Part shown: piece by piece, positions 7,425 through 15,854 of the stretch
Position numbering within the stretch: the stretch's first letter is position 1
Layout of the letters: each line of letters starts with the position of its first letter
Made by a program: the position numbers and the translations under genes
Notes under the pieces: generated by a model
The model's database searches: none
What the model saw: only the letters and a program-made list of their open reading frames with translations
What the model was told of the DNA's origin: nothing
Source: CAYZAW01 sp964476505
Lineage (GTDB): Bacteria; Bacillota; Clostridia; Christensenellales; CAG-138
DNA length: 20,318 nt
Assembly (NCBI GenBank): GCA_964476505.1
Contig: CAYZAW010000040.1
Location: forward strand, 1 to 20,318
Direction: 5' to 3'

Positions 7425-8354
7425 CTACCAGCCCTTAAGAGCAGTAATTTTATAATCCAAGAGCCGTACGCCGTAGTCCTCCGCGTTGCGTTTCCATTTG
7501 TACGGAGACACCCCAACAAGCTTTACAAAGTTGCGGTTAAAGGTGGTCTGCGATACAAACCCGCACTGCTCCGCCACCAGCTCCATGGAAAGATTGGTCT
7601 TTCGCATCAGCTCGCAGGAACGTTCCACGCGAATGAGATTCAAATACTCAACGGGCGTCATGTTCATATTGTCCATAAACAACCTGCGAAAATGGGTTTG
7701 GCTCATATGGCTCACCTCCGCCAGCGTTTCGATGCGGATGGGCTCCGAATAATGCTCGTCCACATAACGCAGCGCCTGATCGATCCGCTTGCCGGTGGCC
7801 TTCTCCTTTAGGGAACGAAGCTCCTCCGCCGGGTTTCGGCGGGCGATCTCCATCAGCAGCGTTTGCAGCAGCCCGCGCACGCTTTCCCGGTAGAACTCCT
7901 GCTTGCTGCGCATTTCGTTCATAATTGCCAGCGCCGTCTGCGCCAGTGCCGGGTATTCGGCAGAATCCAACAAAAGCGGCTTCTCGTTGATGCGGCGGGA
8001 CAGATCCCGTGTAAACAGCGTATCCCCGTGCACGGCCTTTAAGAACACTTCCGGCTCAATGAACAAATACTCCCAATAGCTGCATTCGTCCTTAGGGCTG
8101 TTGGTGGTATGCGGAATGAGCTTGGGCACAATGGTGATGGCGCCGGGGCGGTAGCGGTAAGAGGCGTTATCAAACACCATCTCTCCCTCGCCCTCGATGC
8201 AGTAGCCAATTTCCATCATATTATGAAAGTGCAGATATTTGATGTCCTTGCCGTATTCCCTGCGCCAAGATTCGCCTAACAGCGCCAATACGTCTTCCCC
8301 TTGGGGCATTTCGTAATAGCGGAATTCAATGTGCTGTTTTTGCTTCTTTCCCAT
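7425..8354 (-). CDS. AraC-family transcriptional regulator
   Basis: 309 residues. The N-terminal cupin-like sugar-sensing domain carries HFHNMMEIGYCIEGEGEM (about 42-59) and a GAITIVPKLIPHTT strand (71-84). A linker leads to the C-terminal double helix-turn-helix (about 194-292), with IETLAEVSHMSQTHFRRLF as the first and MELVAEQCGFVSQTTFNRNF as the second motif, followed by the typical VGVSPYKWKRN end. It probably activates the downstream importer and beta-galactosidase genes when the sugar is present. It is transcribed in the same direction, 210 bp upstream of the binding-protein gene. I see no terminator in that gap, so read-through could occur. GGGAGG lies 6 nt before the ATG. The link to the sugar locus is inferred from position. 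Confidence 0.92.
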   Translation of the reverse strand: MGKKQKQHIEFRYYEMPQGEDVLALLGESWRREYGKDIKYLHFHNMMEIGYCIEGEGEMVFDNASYRYRPGAITIVPKLIPHTTNSPKDECSYWEYLFIEPEVFLKAVHGDTLFTRDLSRRINEKPLLLDSAEYPALAQTALAIMNEMRSKQEFYRESVRGLLQTLLMEIARRNPAEELRSLKEKATGKRIDQALRYVDEHYSEPIRIETLAEVSHMSQTHFRRLFMDNMNMTPVEYLNLIRVERSCELMRKTNLSMELVAEQCGFVSQTTFNRNFVKLVGVSPYKWKRNAEDYGVRLLDYKITALKGW

Positions 8355-8373
8355 ACTGCGCCTCCCTGATGCG

Positions 8374-8382
8374 ATTATACCA
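8374..8382 (-). promoter_or_regulatory. Extended -10 promoter of the AraC-family regulator
   Basis: Minus strand TGG-TATAAT is a perfect extended -10 located upstream of the regulator. No good -35 is visible. The inferred start would leave a leader of only about 13 nt, just enough to include the ribosome binding site. Confidence 0.45.
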
Positions 8383-8440
8383 GAGAGAAAGCCGCCAAAC
8401 CACGGTTTTTCGCATAAATACCGTCATACGCTGCGCTGTA

Positions 8441-8469
8441 TTTTGAAGCCCGGCGCTTTTGTTTATATC
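8441..8469 (+). promoter_or_regulatory. Weak candidate promoter of the M23 peptidase gene
   Basis: TTTTGA (8441-8446) and TATATC (8464-8469) are 17 bp apart and would start RNA about 29 nt before the ATG. Both boxes deviate from consensus. If this protein is sporulation-specific, another sigma factor may be used instead. Confidence 0.25.
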
Positions 8470-8506
8470 CCGGCGTTCGGGGAACACTTTTTTCGGAGGT
8501 GATACC

Positions 8507-9223
8507 ATGAATACCAAACAGTATAAAGAACGCATGCTTGCATTAAAAACGGAGCTTGGCGGCTTTTTCAAGCGGCAGGGGTTCAGCGTTGTATTGTTTC
8601 TCTCTCTGGCGGTGGTGGGCATTGCAGGGGCGGTAGCGTTTTTACCGCAGGCAGCGCCTGCGCCTACGCCTACGCCCGTGGCGGCAAACGTATCCTCCAG
8701 CCGGGATGAAACACTGGAGGCAGCCGCAAGAAAAACACCTGCCGCAACGCCCGCGCCTTCGCCGGAGGAAGCGCCTACGCCCAGCCCCGTGCCTGAAAAG
8801 AAGCCGGACAACCGCGCAGCGTCTCCTGTTTCCGGCTCGGTGATATTCGGATACGCGGTGGATTCGCTCTTGTATTCGCCCACGCTGGAATGCTGGACAA
8901 CCCACCCCGGCGTGGACATCGCGGCAAAAGCGGGCGAAGAGGTGCATGTGATCAAGGGCGGCACGGTACTGGAGGTTGCAAAGGATTACGCCCTTGGGGT
9001 CACTGTTAAAGTGGCACACGACAACGGGCTTATCAGCGTGTACGCCAATTTAGAGGAAGCGCCTCCCGTTGCGGCGGGAGACAAGCTCTCGGCGGGAGAT
9101 GTGCTGGGCTGTGTGGGGGATACCGCTATTTCGGAATGCGCCATAGAACCCCATCTGCATTTTGCGCTGATGGAAAACGATATTCCGGTTGACCCTGCCA
9201 AGGAAGTGCTGCTGGTAAAGTAA
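8507..9223 (+). CDS. Membrane-anchored M23 (LytM-type) peptidase, SpoIIQ-like
   Basis: 238 residues from the ATG at 8507, chosen because GGAGGT lies 6 nt upstream; a longer reading from 8459 has no ribosome site. One N-terminal membrane helix (about residues 26-46) anchors it, followed by an Ala/Pro/Thr-rich extracellular linker (about 47-105) and a C-terminal M23 domain. The zinc motifs are intact: HPGVD (H-x3-D) and HLHF (H-x-H), so it can probably cleave peptide cross-links in cell-wall peptidoglycan. The layout, short N-terminal tail, and sequences such as VYANL and the GD..GDVLG core resemble SpoIIQ, the forespore protein of endospore engulfment. Assignment to SpoIIQ is tentative, since many Bacillota have other M23 proteins. 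It is divergent from the AraC-family regulator. Confidence 0.85.
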   Translation: MNTKQYKERMLALKTELGGFFKRQGFSVVLFLSLAVVGIAGAVAFLPQAAPAPTPTPVAANVSSSRDETLEAAARKTPAATPAPSPEEAPTPSPVPEKKPDNRAASPVSGSVIFGYAVDSLLYSPTLECWTTHPGVDIAAKAGEEVHVIKGGTVLEVAKDYALGVTVKVAHDNGLISVYANLEEAPPVAAGDKLSAGDVLGCVGDTAISECAIEPHLHFALMENDIPVDPAKEVLLVK

Positions 9224-9240
9224 GCGTGCGCCCCGGATGG

Positions 9241-9261
9241 AAAAAACCGCCAATTCGCGGT
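9241..9261 (-). terminator. Small hairpin with T6 oriented leftward
   Basis: Read on the minus strand, ACCGC-GAATTG-GCGGT is followed directly by TTTTTT, the form of an intrinsic terminator. No minus-strand gene lies immediately upstream, so it may stop antisense RNA entering the M23 gene or be fortuitous. Confidence 0.3.
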
Positions 9262-9273
9262 GAATATTCTATG

Positions 9274-9294
9274 AACAATTCCAGAAATTGTTTT
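9274..9294 (+). terminator. Weak candidate terminator after the M23 gene
   Basis: AACAATT-CCAGA-AATTGTT is a 7-bp AT-rich stem followed by TTC, 50 nt after the M23 stop. The low GC content of the stem makes strong termination doubtful. It partly overlaps the -35 box of the next gene. Confidence 0.3.
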
Positions 9295-9319
9295 CATTCC
9301 GGGGCTTATGCGCTATACT
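9291..9319 (+). promoter_or_regulatory. Promoter of the SH3-repeat protein gene
   Basis: TTTTCA (9291-9296) and TATACT (9314-9319) are separated by 17 bp. The inferred start near 9326 leaves a leader of about 75 nt with AAGGAGG before the ATG at 9402. Confidence 0.5.
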
Positions 9320-9401
9320 AAAAATGACGAATTATTCTAGAGATGGGGTATTGTATCCTTCGTTTGCTATTCGCTTTAACTATAAGGAGGTTAGTTCAGT
9401 T

Positions 9402-11063
9402 ATGAAAGTTCTTTCCAAACGCTTCCTCGCCACCGTACTGGTGTTGCTGATGGTGTTCGTTCTTTGCGCACCTGCCTTTGCCAGTACCACGGTATACGCC
9501 ACCACCGCTATCAACCTGAGAAGCGGCCCGGGCACCAATTATTCCATTGTTGGCGCACTTTCCAAGGGGCAGTCCGCCACCAAGATCGGCACCTCGGGTA
9601 AGTGGTATAAGCTTAGCGTAAACGGCAGCACCGTTTACGGACATAAGTCTTACCTTTCCACCAAAGCGCCCGCAGGCGGCAGCACCGGCAGCGGCACCGT
9701 TACCGGCGGCACTACCTCCGGCAACCGACAGGCCACCGCAAACGTAAACCTGAGAAGCGGCGCGGGCACCAAGTATTCCATCGTGGGCTTCCTGCCCAAG
9801 GGAGATACCGCAACCTACGTCAGCACCTCCGGCAAGTGGACCAAGGTAACCTACAACGGCACCACCGGGTATTGCTACTCCAAGTATTTAAAAGAGGTGG
9901 CCGGCAGCACAACGTCTACCCCCACCACCGGCAGCACCATGGTGTATATCAACCAGCTTACAAACGTGTTTAAAGAGCCCTCTGCAACAAGCACGCCTCT
10001 TGGCTCCCTGAATGCAGGGCAGGCGGTTCCGTTCCGCGGCTACCAAGGCACGTATGCCATTATCGATTACAGTGGCGTGCTGGGCTTTGTGCCTTCAACC
10101 GCCATATCTGCCAGCGCTCTTAGCACCGGCACTACAAGCGGTACCGTTACCTGCGCGGCAACGGCACCCATCCGCTCCGGCCCGGCTACCAGCTATTCCA
10201 CAATTGGTTACCTGTATCCCGGTAACGTGGCAACCCGTACCGGCGCTGCCGGCGACTGGACGCTGATCACCTACAACGGCTTGTCCGGGTATGTATATAC
10301 GCCGTCCGTCAACATCAATTACGCCAACATCCCCAGCAGCAGCCCCGCGGGCTACTTCCATGCCACCGTTAAAACAAACGTGTTTGACGGCCCCAGCACC
10401 TCTAACACAGTATTGGGATATATGGATGTTGGCCAGTCTCTGCCCTACACCGGCACCATCGGCGGGTTTGTAGTGGTGCAGTACGGCAACCGCACCGCTT
10501 ATGTGCTGATGTCGCACACCTCGTTGTATAACAGCGCCACCAACATGACGCCGTATAACGCCTATATGTATTCCCGGTACAGCAACGTAAAGGTTTACAC
10601 CTCTCCCATTGAGAACGATACTTACCGTACGGGATATTTACAGCTCTATGAAGCCGTATACTGCACAGCCATCGATACCGTATGGGCAAATATCTATGTG
10701 AACGGCCGCAGCCTGTTCGTGCCCATCAAGAACCTGACCACCACCTACAACGGTGCGGCATCCGGCACAACGTATAACGACTACCTGTACGACTCCTATT
10801 ATGGGGAGACCCGTGTTAACAGAAATTACAACGGAGAAACCGTTAACGTAGCCGCTAACTGCGCGGGATATTCGTATCCTGAGCCCTGGAGAACGGAAAC
10901 CAGGTTCTCAAGCATTCCTGCAGACGTAACCGGTAGGGCGTATCGCTCCTACACGAACAGTCGGTTTGGGAACATCCGCGTTGAGGTCACCCTTTATGAC
11001 TCCACCTCTAACTCCGCTTATAACGGCGTAACTGTATTCTTAGACAGCTCGGATCTGTCATAA
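9402..11063 (+). CDS. Secreted protein with about six SH3-like repeats
   Basis: 553 residues from the ATG at 9402, chosen because AAGGAGG lies at 9384-9390 and a signal peptide follows immediately (basic start, hydrophobic LATVLVLLMVFVLCA, cleavage near APAFAS). The rest is a string of bacterial SH3-like (SH3b) domains at about 29-88, 110-166, 179-236, 247-303, 318-377 and 387-446. Domains 1, 2 and 4 carry the hallmark LRSG/IRSGxxTxYS..G.L..G followed by WxKV.YNG..GY. The others are diverged. Ser/Thr/Gly linkers separate them. A C-terminal region (about 450-553) is not recognised. There is no amidase, NlpC/P60 or other catalytic domain, so it is likely a cell-wall-binding or adhesion protein. 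It has its own promoter and ends at a strong terminator. Confidence 0.85.
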   Translation: MKVLSKRFLATVLVLLMVFVLCAPAFASTTVYATTAINLRSGPGTNYSIVGALSKGQSATKIGTSGKWYKLSVNGSTVYGHKSYLSTKAPAGGSTGSGTVTGGTTSGNRQATANVNLRSGAGTKYSIVGFLPKGDTATYVSTSGKWTKVTYNGTTGYCYSKYLKEVAGSTTSTPTTGSTMVYINQLTNVFKEPSATSTPLGSLNAGQAVPFRGYQGTYAIIDYSGVLGFVPSTAISASALSTGTTSGTVTCAATAPIRSGPATSYSTIGYLYPGNVATRTGAAGDWTLITYNGLSGYVYTPSVNINYANIPSSSPAGYFHATVKTNVFDGPSTSNTVLGYMDVGQSLPYTGTIGGFVVVQYGNRTAYVLMSHTSLYNSATNMTPYNAYMYSRYSNVKVYTSPIENDTYRTGYLQLYEAVYCTAIDTVWANIYVNGRSLFVPIKNLTTTYNGAASGTTYNDYLYDSYYGETRVNRNYNGETVNVAANCAGYSYPEPWRTETRFSSIPADVTGRAYRSYTNSRFGNIRVEVTLYDSTSNSAYNGVTVFLDSSDLS

Positions 11064-11091
11064 CAGAACGCGCAATTTCTAAACAGCTAAA

Positions 11092-11124
11092 AACCTGCGG
11101 CTCCGTTAGAGCCGCAGGTTTTTT
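11092..11124. terminator. Bidirectional intrinsic terminator between convergent genes
   Basis: A perfect 12-bp stem AACCTGCGGCTC/GAGCCGCAGGTT with loop CGTTA is followed by TTTTTT on the plus strand. On the minus strand it is followed by a T run as well, since AAAAA precedes the stem. It ends the SH3-repeat gene and can also stop the convergent dehydrogenase transcript, whose stop codon lies 86 bp away. Confidence 0.9.
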
Positions 11125-11205
11125 GATGCTTCATTCGCTGCATAGGAAGCGCCTATATAACGTCTTTCTCAGCCGTGTGGTTCAGTACCCTTCGCAGCTT
11201 TAAAG

Positions 11206-12045
11206 TTAACCCAAATACATATTATACAGCAGCCGTTCTACCAGCCTTGCCGGCAGTATCCGCCTTAAAAACACAAACAGTGCGTATGTTGTTCCCACCA
11301 CGCAGTGCGCGGGCGGGTTCTTTTTTTGCGCCGTGCGATAGATCGCATCTGCCACGCGGGAGGGGGGCATGCCGCCCTGCTCGTCCCGCTCCATACGGGA
11401 TACCGCCTTTTTACAGCAAGCGGCGTATGGTGAGCCTTCGCTTGCCGCCGTATATACCCGTGCTGCTGTAAAGCCGGTTTTAACGTCTCCCGGTTCAATA
11501 AGCGCCGCTTTTACGCCGTAAGGCCGAAGCTCCAGCCGCAAGCCCTCCGTCATGATGGCAAGCGCAGCCTTGGCGCTGCTGTACAGCGTTTGAAAGGGTA
11601 CTGCAAAGATACCGCCCACGGAGCCGATATGGATGACAAGCCCGTTTTTTCGCGCCCGCATACCGGGCAGCACCAACCGCTGCACCGTAAGCGCTGCATA
11701 ATAATTGACCTCCATCTGCCGCGCGGCGTCACCGGCCGTGCAATCCTCCGCCGCGCCCGCGATGCCGATGCCTGCGGCGTGGATGAGAATATCGATGCGC
11801 CCTTCCTGTTCCAGCACCGTGTTTACGCACGCCTGCATAGCGGCTTCGTCTGTTACATCCCCCGCAAGCAGCGTCAGCGTGCCGCCGCCGTCAAAGGCGG
11901 GAACGGCAGCGCCGTTTGGCAGCGCCCCTCGGCGGGACACACCGTATACGCGGTAGCCCTTCTGCGCAAATAAAAAGGCCGTTTCCCGGCCTATTCCGGA
12001 GGTTGCACCCGTTATGAACACCACGGAGCCGTATGGATTTTGCAT
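11206..12045 (-). CDS. Short-chain dehydrogenase/reductase (SDR family)
   Basis: 279 residues, classical SDR size. The Rossmann NAD(P)-binding motif TGATSGIG is at 12-19, and the acidic residue of GDVT is near 63. HAAG (89-92) replaces the usual NNAG. The catalytic set is N114, S142, Y155 and K159 (YSSAK). The basic residues RR in VSRRG after strand 2 suggest NADPH preference. A hydrophobic C-terminal part (ALFVFLRRILPARLVERLL) suggests membrane association and resembles retinol/steroid-dehydrogenase-like or DltE-like members, so the substrate is probably lipophilic, but it is not identifiable. The ATG at 12045 is chosen by AGGAGGG 7 nt upstream; a longer in-frame reading extends back into dnaB and is not used. 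It lies 58 bp after dnaB and may be partly co-transcribed. Confidence 0.9.
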   Translation of the reverse strand: MQNPYGSVVFITGATSGIGRETAFLFAQKGYRVYGVSRRGALPNGAAVPAFDGGGTLTLLAGDVTDEAAMQACVNTVLEQEGRIDILIHAAGIGIAGAAEDCTAGDAARQMEVNYYAALTVQRLVLPGMRARKNGLVIHIGSVGGIFAVPFQTLYSSAKAALAIMTEGLRLELRPYGVKAALIEPGDVKTGFTAARVYTAASEGSPYAACCKKAVSRMERDEQGGMPPSRVADAIYRTAQKKNPPAHCVVGTTYALFVFLRRILPARLVERLLYNMYLG

Positions 12046-12076
12046 GCTGTTTCCCTCCTGTACGAGAAATAATACC

Positions 12077-12105
12077 AAAAGGGAAAGGCCGTACTGCGGC
12101 CCTTT
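12077..12105 (-). terminator. Hairpin at the dnaB stop codon, weak terminator candidate
   Basis: Minus-strand AAAGGGCCG-CAGTA-CGGCCTTT folds with one bulged G and is followed by CCCTTTT. It overlaps the dnaB stop codon. The spacer between stem and T run makes it a weak or partial terminator. Confidence 0.4.
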
Positions 12106-13426
12106 ATCCCTGATATGCCATATTCTTGAACTTGGTGATCTCGCCCAGCCATACCAGCTTGACCACTCCCGTAGGGCCGTTTCTGTGCTTGGCGATGATG
12201 ACCTCCGCCTCGTTTCCTGCCTCGGCATCATACACCTGCTCGCGGTATAACAGCAGTATCACGTCCGCATCCTGCTCGATGGCACCGCTCTCGCGCAAGT
12301 CTGCCATCATGGGGTGATGGTCGGTACGCTGCTCCGGTGCGCGAGAAAGCTGGGATAGCAAGAGTATCGGCACGTCCAGCTCACGCGCCAGTACCTTTAA
12401 GGAACGGGTGATCTCGGAGATCTCCAGCTGGCGGCTGTCTGACTTTCTGGCGGACTGCATCAGCTGTAAATAGTCTATCACGATCATGTCCAGCCCGTTT
12501 TTCGCCTTGTGCCTGCGGCATTTCGAGCGTATTTCGGGCACGGTGGCGGCGGCGGAATCGTCAATGAACAGGCGGCTTTCGCTCATAGGCCCCAAAACGT
12601 CTGAAAGCTTGCTCATTTCCGCCTCGGAAACGGAGCCGGTCTTGATGTTTTGCATATTGACCTCGGCCTCCGTGGCAAACATACGCATGATGAGCTGCTC
12701 GCGAGACATTTCCAGCGAGAAGATGATCACGTTCATGCCTTTTTGCATGGCGGCATAGCCCGCAATGTTCATGGCAAAGCTGGTTTTACCCATGGAGGGG
12801 CGGCCTGCAATGATGACCAAGTCCGACTTTTGAAAGCCGGAGGTCATAGCGTCCAGATCCATGAAGCCGGAGGGCACGCCGGTAAGCGCGCCTCTAAGGT
12901 TCATCAGCTCGCCCATGCGCGTAAAGGTATCGAACATGGTTTCCTGCACGGGCTTTAGGGTATCTGTTGCCCGGCGCATGGAAATATCATAAATGCGCCG
13001 CTCCGCGTCGGACAGCATGGCGGCAATATCCTTTTCCGTATCCAGCCCGTCGGCGGCAATGTCGTTTCCGGCATGTATCAGCTGCCGCTGCGTGGAGCGC
13101 TCCGATACGATGGCGATATAATGCGCGGCGCTGGCGGCGGTGGGCGTAAAGGAATACAGCGCGCCGATATAGGCTGCGTCTCCCACGGCGGCAAGCTTGC
13201 CAAGCCTGTCCAGCTCCGCCACAAGCGTAACGGAATCCACCGGCTTGTTGGCGTTTCTAAGCTGCTGCATGCAGGCGTAAATATCCTGATGGGCAGGCAG
13301 ATAAAAGTCCTCGGGAGAGAGCTGCTCCACCGCCAAGTCCAGCGCGGTGGGAGAGAGCATCATGCTGCCCAATACAGACTTTTCCGCCTCTAAGCTATAG
13401 GGGATGCTGGCAGGTGCGGCTTCCAT
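12104..13426 (-). CDS. dnaB: Replicative DNA helicase DnaB
   Basis: 440 residues, the usual length. DnaB is the hexameric ring helicase that unwinds the chromosome at the replication fork (called DnaC in Bacillus subtilis). The N-terminal domain (about 5-110) begins with the typical PYSLEAEKSVLGSMM, followed by a linker and the RecA-like ATPase domain. Walker A is GRPSMGKT (208-215), and Walker B is IVIDYLQ with D318. The downstream sensor region LLLSQLSRAPEQR and the end motif AKHRNGPTG are typical. No intein is present. The start lies 2 bp after rplI, and its ribosome site (GGAGG) lies within the last rplI codons, so translation is coupled. It is the fourth and last gene of the conserved yybS-gdpP-rplI-dnaB block. 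Confidence 0.97.
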   Translation of the reverse strand: MEAAPASIPYSLEAEKSVLGSMMLSPTALDLAVEQLSPEDFYLPAHQDIYACMQQLRNANKPVDSVTLVAELDRLGKLAAVGDAAYIGALYSFTPTAASAAHYIAIVSERSTQRQLIHAGNDIAADGLDTEKDIAAMLSDAERRIYDISMRRATDTLKPVQETMFDTFTRMGELMNLRGALTGVPSGFMDLDAMTSGFQKSDLVIIAGRPSMGKTSFAMNIAGYAAMQKGMNVIIFSLEMSREQLIMRMFATEAEVNMQNIKTGSVSEAEMSKLSDVLGPMSESRLFIDDSAAATVPEIRSKCRRHKAKNGLDMIVIDYLQLMQSARKSDSRQLEISEITRSLKVLARELDVPILLLSQLSRAPEQRTDHHPMMADLRESGAIEQDADVILLLYREQVYDAEAGNEAEVIIAKHRNGPTGVVKLVWLGEITKFKNMAYQG

Positions 13427-13428
13427 GC

Positions 13429-13872
13429 TTATTCCGTGACCTCCACCGTAAATTTCGCGTCCGCGCCCTCAAACAGCTTGGCGGTGACCTGCGTGGTGCC
13501 AAGCGCCTTGATGGGCTCCGCCAGCGCGATGCGCTTGCGGTCGAGCTCAATGCCGTACTGCGCCTGCAGACCAGCCGCGATCTCCTTGGCGGTGATCGCG
13601 CCAAACAGCTTGCCGTTTTCGCCTACCCTGGCGGTGATCTTTACGACCTTGCCGTCTAATGCCTTGGCCTTTTCCCGGGCGGCAACGCCCGCTTGGAACT
13701 TTTTATGCTGTGCAGCGGATTTTGCGATGTTTGCCGCGTTGATAGAGGCCGCGTCCGCGGGCGTTGCCAGCTTTCGCGGCAGCAGGAAGTTGCGCGCGTA
13801 ACCGTCGCTTACCTCCACGATCTGCCCCTGCTTGCCTGTGCCCTTTACGTCTTGCTCTAATAATACCTTCAT
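13429..13872 (-). CDS. rplI: 50S ribosomal protein L9
   Basis: 147 residues, standard length. L9 binds 23S rRNA near the L1 stalk and helps maintain reading frame. The N-terminal signature is clear: GTGKQGQIVEVSDGYARNFLLPRKLA (residues 11-36). A long helical linker and the C-terminal domain ending in KFTVEVTE follow. The ATG overlaps the gdpP stop as ATGA (4 bp), and AGGAGG lies 9 nt upstream inside gdpP, so its translation is coupled to gdpP. Placement between gdpP and dnaB is conserved across Bacillota. Confidence 0.97.
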   Translation of the reverse strand: MKVLLEQDVKGTGKQGQIVEVSDGYARNFLLPRKLATPADAASINAANIAKSAAQHKKFQAGVAAREKAKALDGKVVKITARVGENGKLFGAITAKEIAAGLQAQYGIELDRKRIALAEPIKALGTTQVTAKLFEGADAKFTVEVTE

Positions 13873-15836
13873 GCCTGAATTCCTCCTATTTTTACGCTTT
13901 CCTTGTTTTCTTCCATGTATTGCAGTATTCTGTCCGTCAACTGCTTTTCGGCAGTGCGCATGCTGACCCCGTGCAGCTGTGCGCCCGCCATGGTGAGGTG
14001 CCCGCCGCCGCCCAACTGTTCTAATACCACCTGCACGTTGATGTGCCCAAGCGACCGGCCACTGATGTTGATGTAATCATCCTCCTGACACAGCACGAAG
14101 GATGCCTCGTTGCCCCGGATGCTGATAAGCGAGTCCGCAGACTGCGCGGCGATCAGCGCCACGTCTCTTAGCCCGCTGGGGCAGGTTGCCACCAGCACGC
14201 CGGGAGCGACCTCCTTGGCCTTGGTCACGATGCTCATGCGTGCCATTACGGTTTCTTTATCGTCTTGGAACATCATTTTAACCATGCTGATGTCCGCACC
14301 GTTTTTACGCAGGAATGCCGCCGCCTCAAAGGTGCGTGCGCCCACGTTAAAGGCAAAGTGCTTGGTGTCCACTGTAATACCCGCTAAAAGCGTACTGCTT
14401 TCAAAGGCGGTGGGCTTTACGTTGTCCGCATAGTACTGGATGGTCTCCGTTACCATTTCGCTGGCGGAGGAGGCGCGCGCCTCCAAGTAATTCAGCGTTG
14501 CGCTGTCAATATAGTCCGCACTGCGGCGGTGATGGTCTATCAATACCAGCTTACCCGCCCGCTGCACAAGCGTTGGGTCAATGGCGGAGCATTCCCGCTG
14601 GGTATCCACCACGATCAGCACCGAGGAGGGACGAAGCATGCTGTGCACCTGCTCAGGCGACACCAGAACGCCGTTGTATGAATCCACGGAATGCAGATGC
14701 TCTGCCACTTGATCGATGCTGGTATTGCTTTGCTCCAGCACGATGTAGCAGCGGCAGCCGCTGAATTTGGCACAGCGGTAAATGCCAAGCGCCGCGCCCA
14801 TGCAGTCTAAGTCCGGCTGGCGGTGCCCCATTACGAACACCTCTGAGGCGTTTTCTATCAGCTGCCGCAGCGCCTTGGCAAACAAGCGTGTTTTAACGCG
14901 GCTTTGATGCGTTTCCACCTGCTGCCGCCCGCCGTAAAAGGAATACTGCGCCCCGGCCTTTACCACCGCCTGATCCCCGCCACGGCCTAATGCAAGCTCC
15001 ATGGCCTGCCGTGCAGCCTCGTCGGACTCGTTGATGTGCGGCGCAACGCCCACCGCGATGGAAAGCGTAACGGACTGCCCGGTGCCGGTGTCGATGGCAT
15101 GGGCTTTTTCTAGCAGCTGGAATTTATCCGCCTCCAGCGCACGAAGGTGCTTGGCTTCAAACACCAGCACAAAGCGTCCGGTGTCATACCGGCGGTAAAT
15201 GCCGTCCATATGCTGCGTCATTTCCGCCACCAGCCGTTCCACCTCGTTCAATACGGCGTTGCGGTGGAACTGCATGTCTGCGGTCAATTCCTCGTAATTA
15301 TCCACGTATATCAGCGCCACACGGGGCATCTGCTCCTCGTACAGGCGGCTGTAATGCTCGGTTTCGGTTCTGTCCAGCCAGTATTCAAACACCAGGTCGC
15401 TTCGCTTATCCCGGCGCTGCACCGGCATGTATACCACCTGATATGCGCTGCCGTTGTACTGCATCACGCTGGTATGCAGCACGTTTTTGGGGTTGCACTG
15501 GGTGGGTAGGTTTTTGATGTTGTCCCCCGAAAACAGCTCCTTCATGGCGGTATTGCGCCACACTACAAAGCCGCTCATGTTAAACAGCATGCAGGGAACG
15601 GATACGCTTTTGATGAGCTTGCCCGCGGCGGAGTTGTTCTCCTCAAACACCTGATCCATCAGGAGGTGCTGCTGCTTGTCGTACCGGTAGAGGTAGTTGT
15701 AGCAGATGAACCACACGATCAAAAATACGCCCAACGCAATCAACCCGGCATATAAATTCAGCCAGGCGATACAACCGCATAAGGCAACGCCCAGTATCAA
15801 CACCGGTATCATGACCCGTTGTGGTCTATGCTCCAT
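13869..15836 (-). CDS. gdpP: Cyclic-di-AMP phosphodiesterase, GdpP/YybT family
   Basis: 655 residues, matching the usual GdpP length of about 660. It degrades the second messenger c-di-AMP to pApA, affecting potassium balance and cell-wall stress. Two membrane helices are at about 10-48. A PAS-like region (about 75-150) and a degenerate GGDEF domain (about 165-300, with YDTGRF in place of GGDEF) follow. The DHH domain has GHRQPDLDCMGAALG (337-351; H338, D342, D344), D411, DHH at 434-436 and D490 in GITVDT. The C-terminal DHHA1 domain has GGGGH ending at H613. All expected metal ligands are present, so activity is expected. The gene overlaps rplI by 4 bp and starts 18 bp after yybS. Confidence 0.95.
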   Translation of the reverse strand: MEHRPQRVMIPVLILGVALCGCIAWLNLYAGLIALGVFLIVWFICYNYLYRYDKQQHLLMDQVFEENNSAAGKLIKSVSVPCMLFNMSGFVVWRNTAMKELFSGDNIKNLPTQCNPKNVLHTSVMQYNGSAYQVVYMPVQRRDKRSDLVFEYWLDRTETEHYSRLYEEQMPRVALIYVDNYEELTADMQFHRNAVLNEVERLVAEMTQHMDGIYRRYDTGRFVLVFEAKHLRALEADKFQLLEKAHAIDTGTGQSVTLSIAVGVAPHINESDEAARQAMELALGRGGDQAVVKAGAQYSFYGGRQQVETHQSRVKTRLFAKALRQLIENASEVFVMGHRQPDLDCMGAALGIYRCAKFSGCRCYIVLEQSNTSIDQVAEHLHSVDSYNGVLVSPEQVHSMLRPSSVLIVVDTQRECSAIDPTLVQRAGKLVLIDHHRRSADYIDSATLNYLEARASSASEMVTETIQYYADNVKPTAFESSTLLAGITVDTKHFAFNVGARTFEAAAFLRKNGADISMVKMMFQDDKETVMARMSIVTKAKEVAPGVLVATCPSGLRDVALIAAQSADSLISIRGNEASFVLCQEDDYINISGRSLGHINVQVVLEQLGGGGHLTMAGAQLHGVSMRTAEKQLTDRILQYMEENKESVKIGGIQA

Positions 15837-15854
15837 GCCGTACCTCGCTTTGAT

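Noticed and set aside
8480..8488. Sigma-F -10 element GGGAACACT before the SpoIIQ-like gene
   Set aside because: The -10 pattern matches, but no proper -35 is at the right spacing, and the transcript would begin at the ribosome binding site itself.
8326..8964. Long minus-strand reading frame opposite the M23 gene (212 residues)
   Set aside because: It is antisense to the M23 gene and overlaps the AraC-family gene start; its Ala/Gly/Ser-rich content reflects the opposite strand's Pro/Ala linker, and it has no ribosome site.
9288..9401. Longer N terminus for the SH3-repeat protein
   Set aside because: The extension has no ribosome site, covers the predicted promoter, and would place the signal peptide inside the protein.
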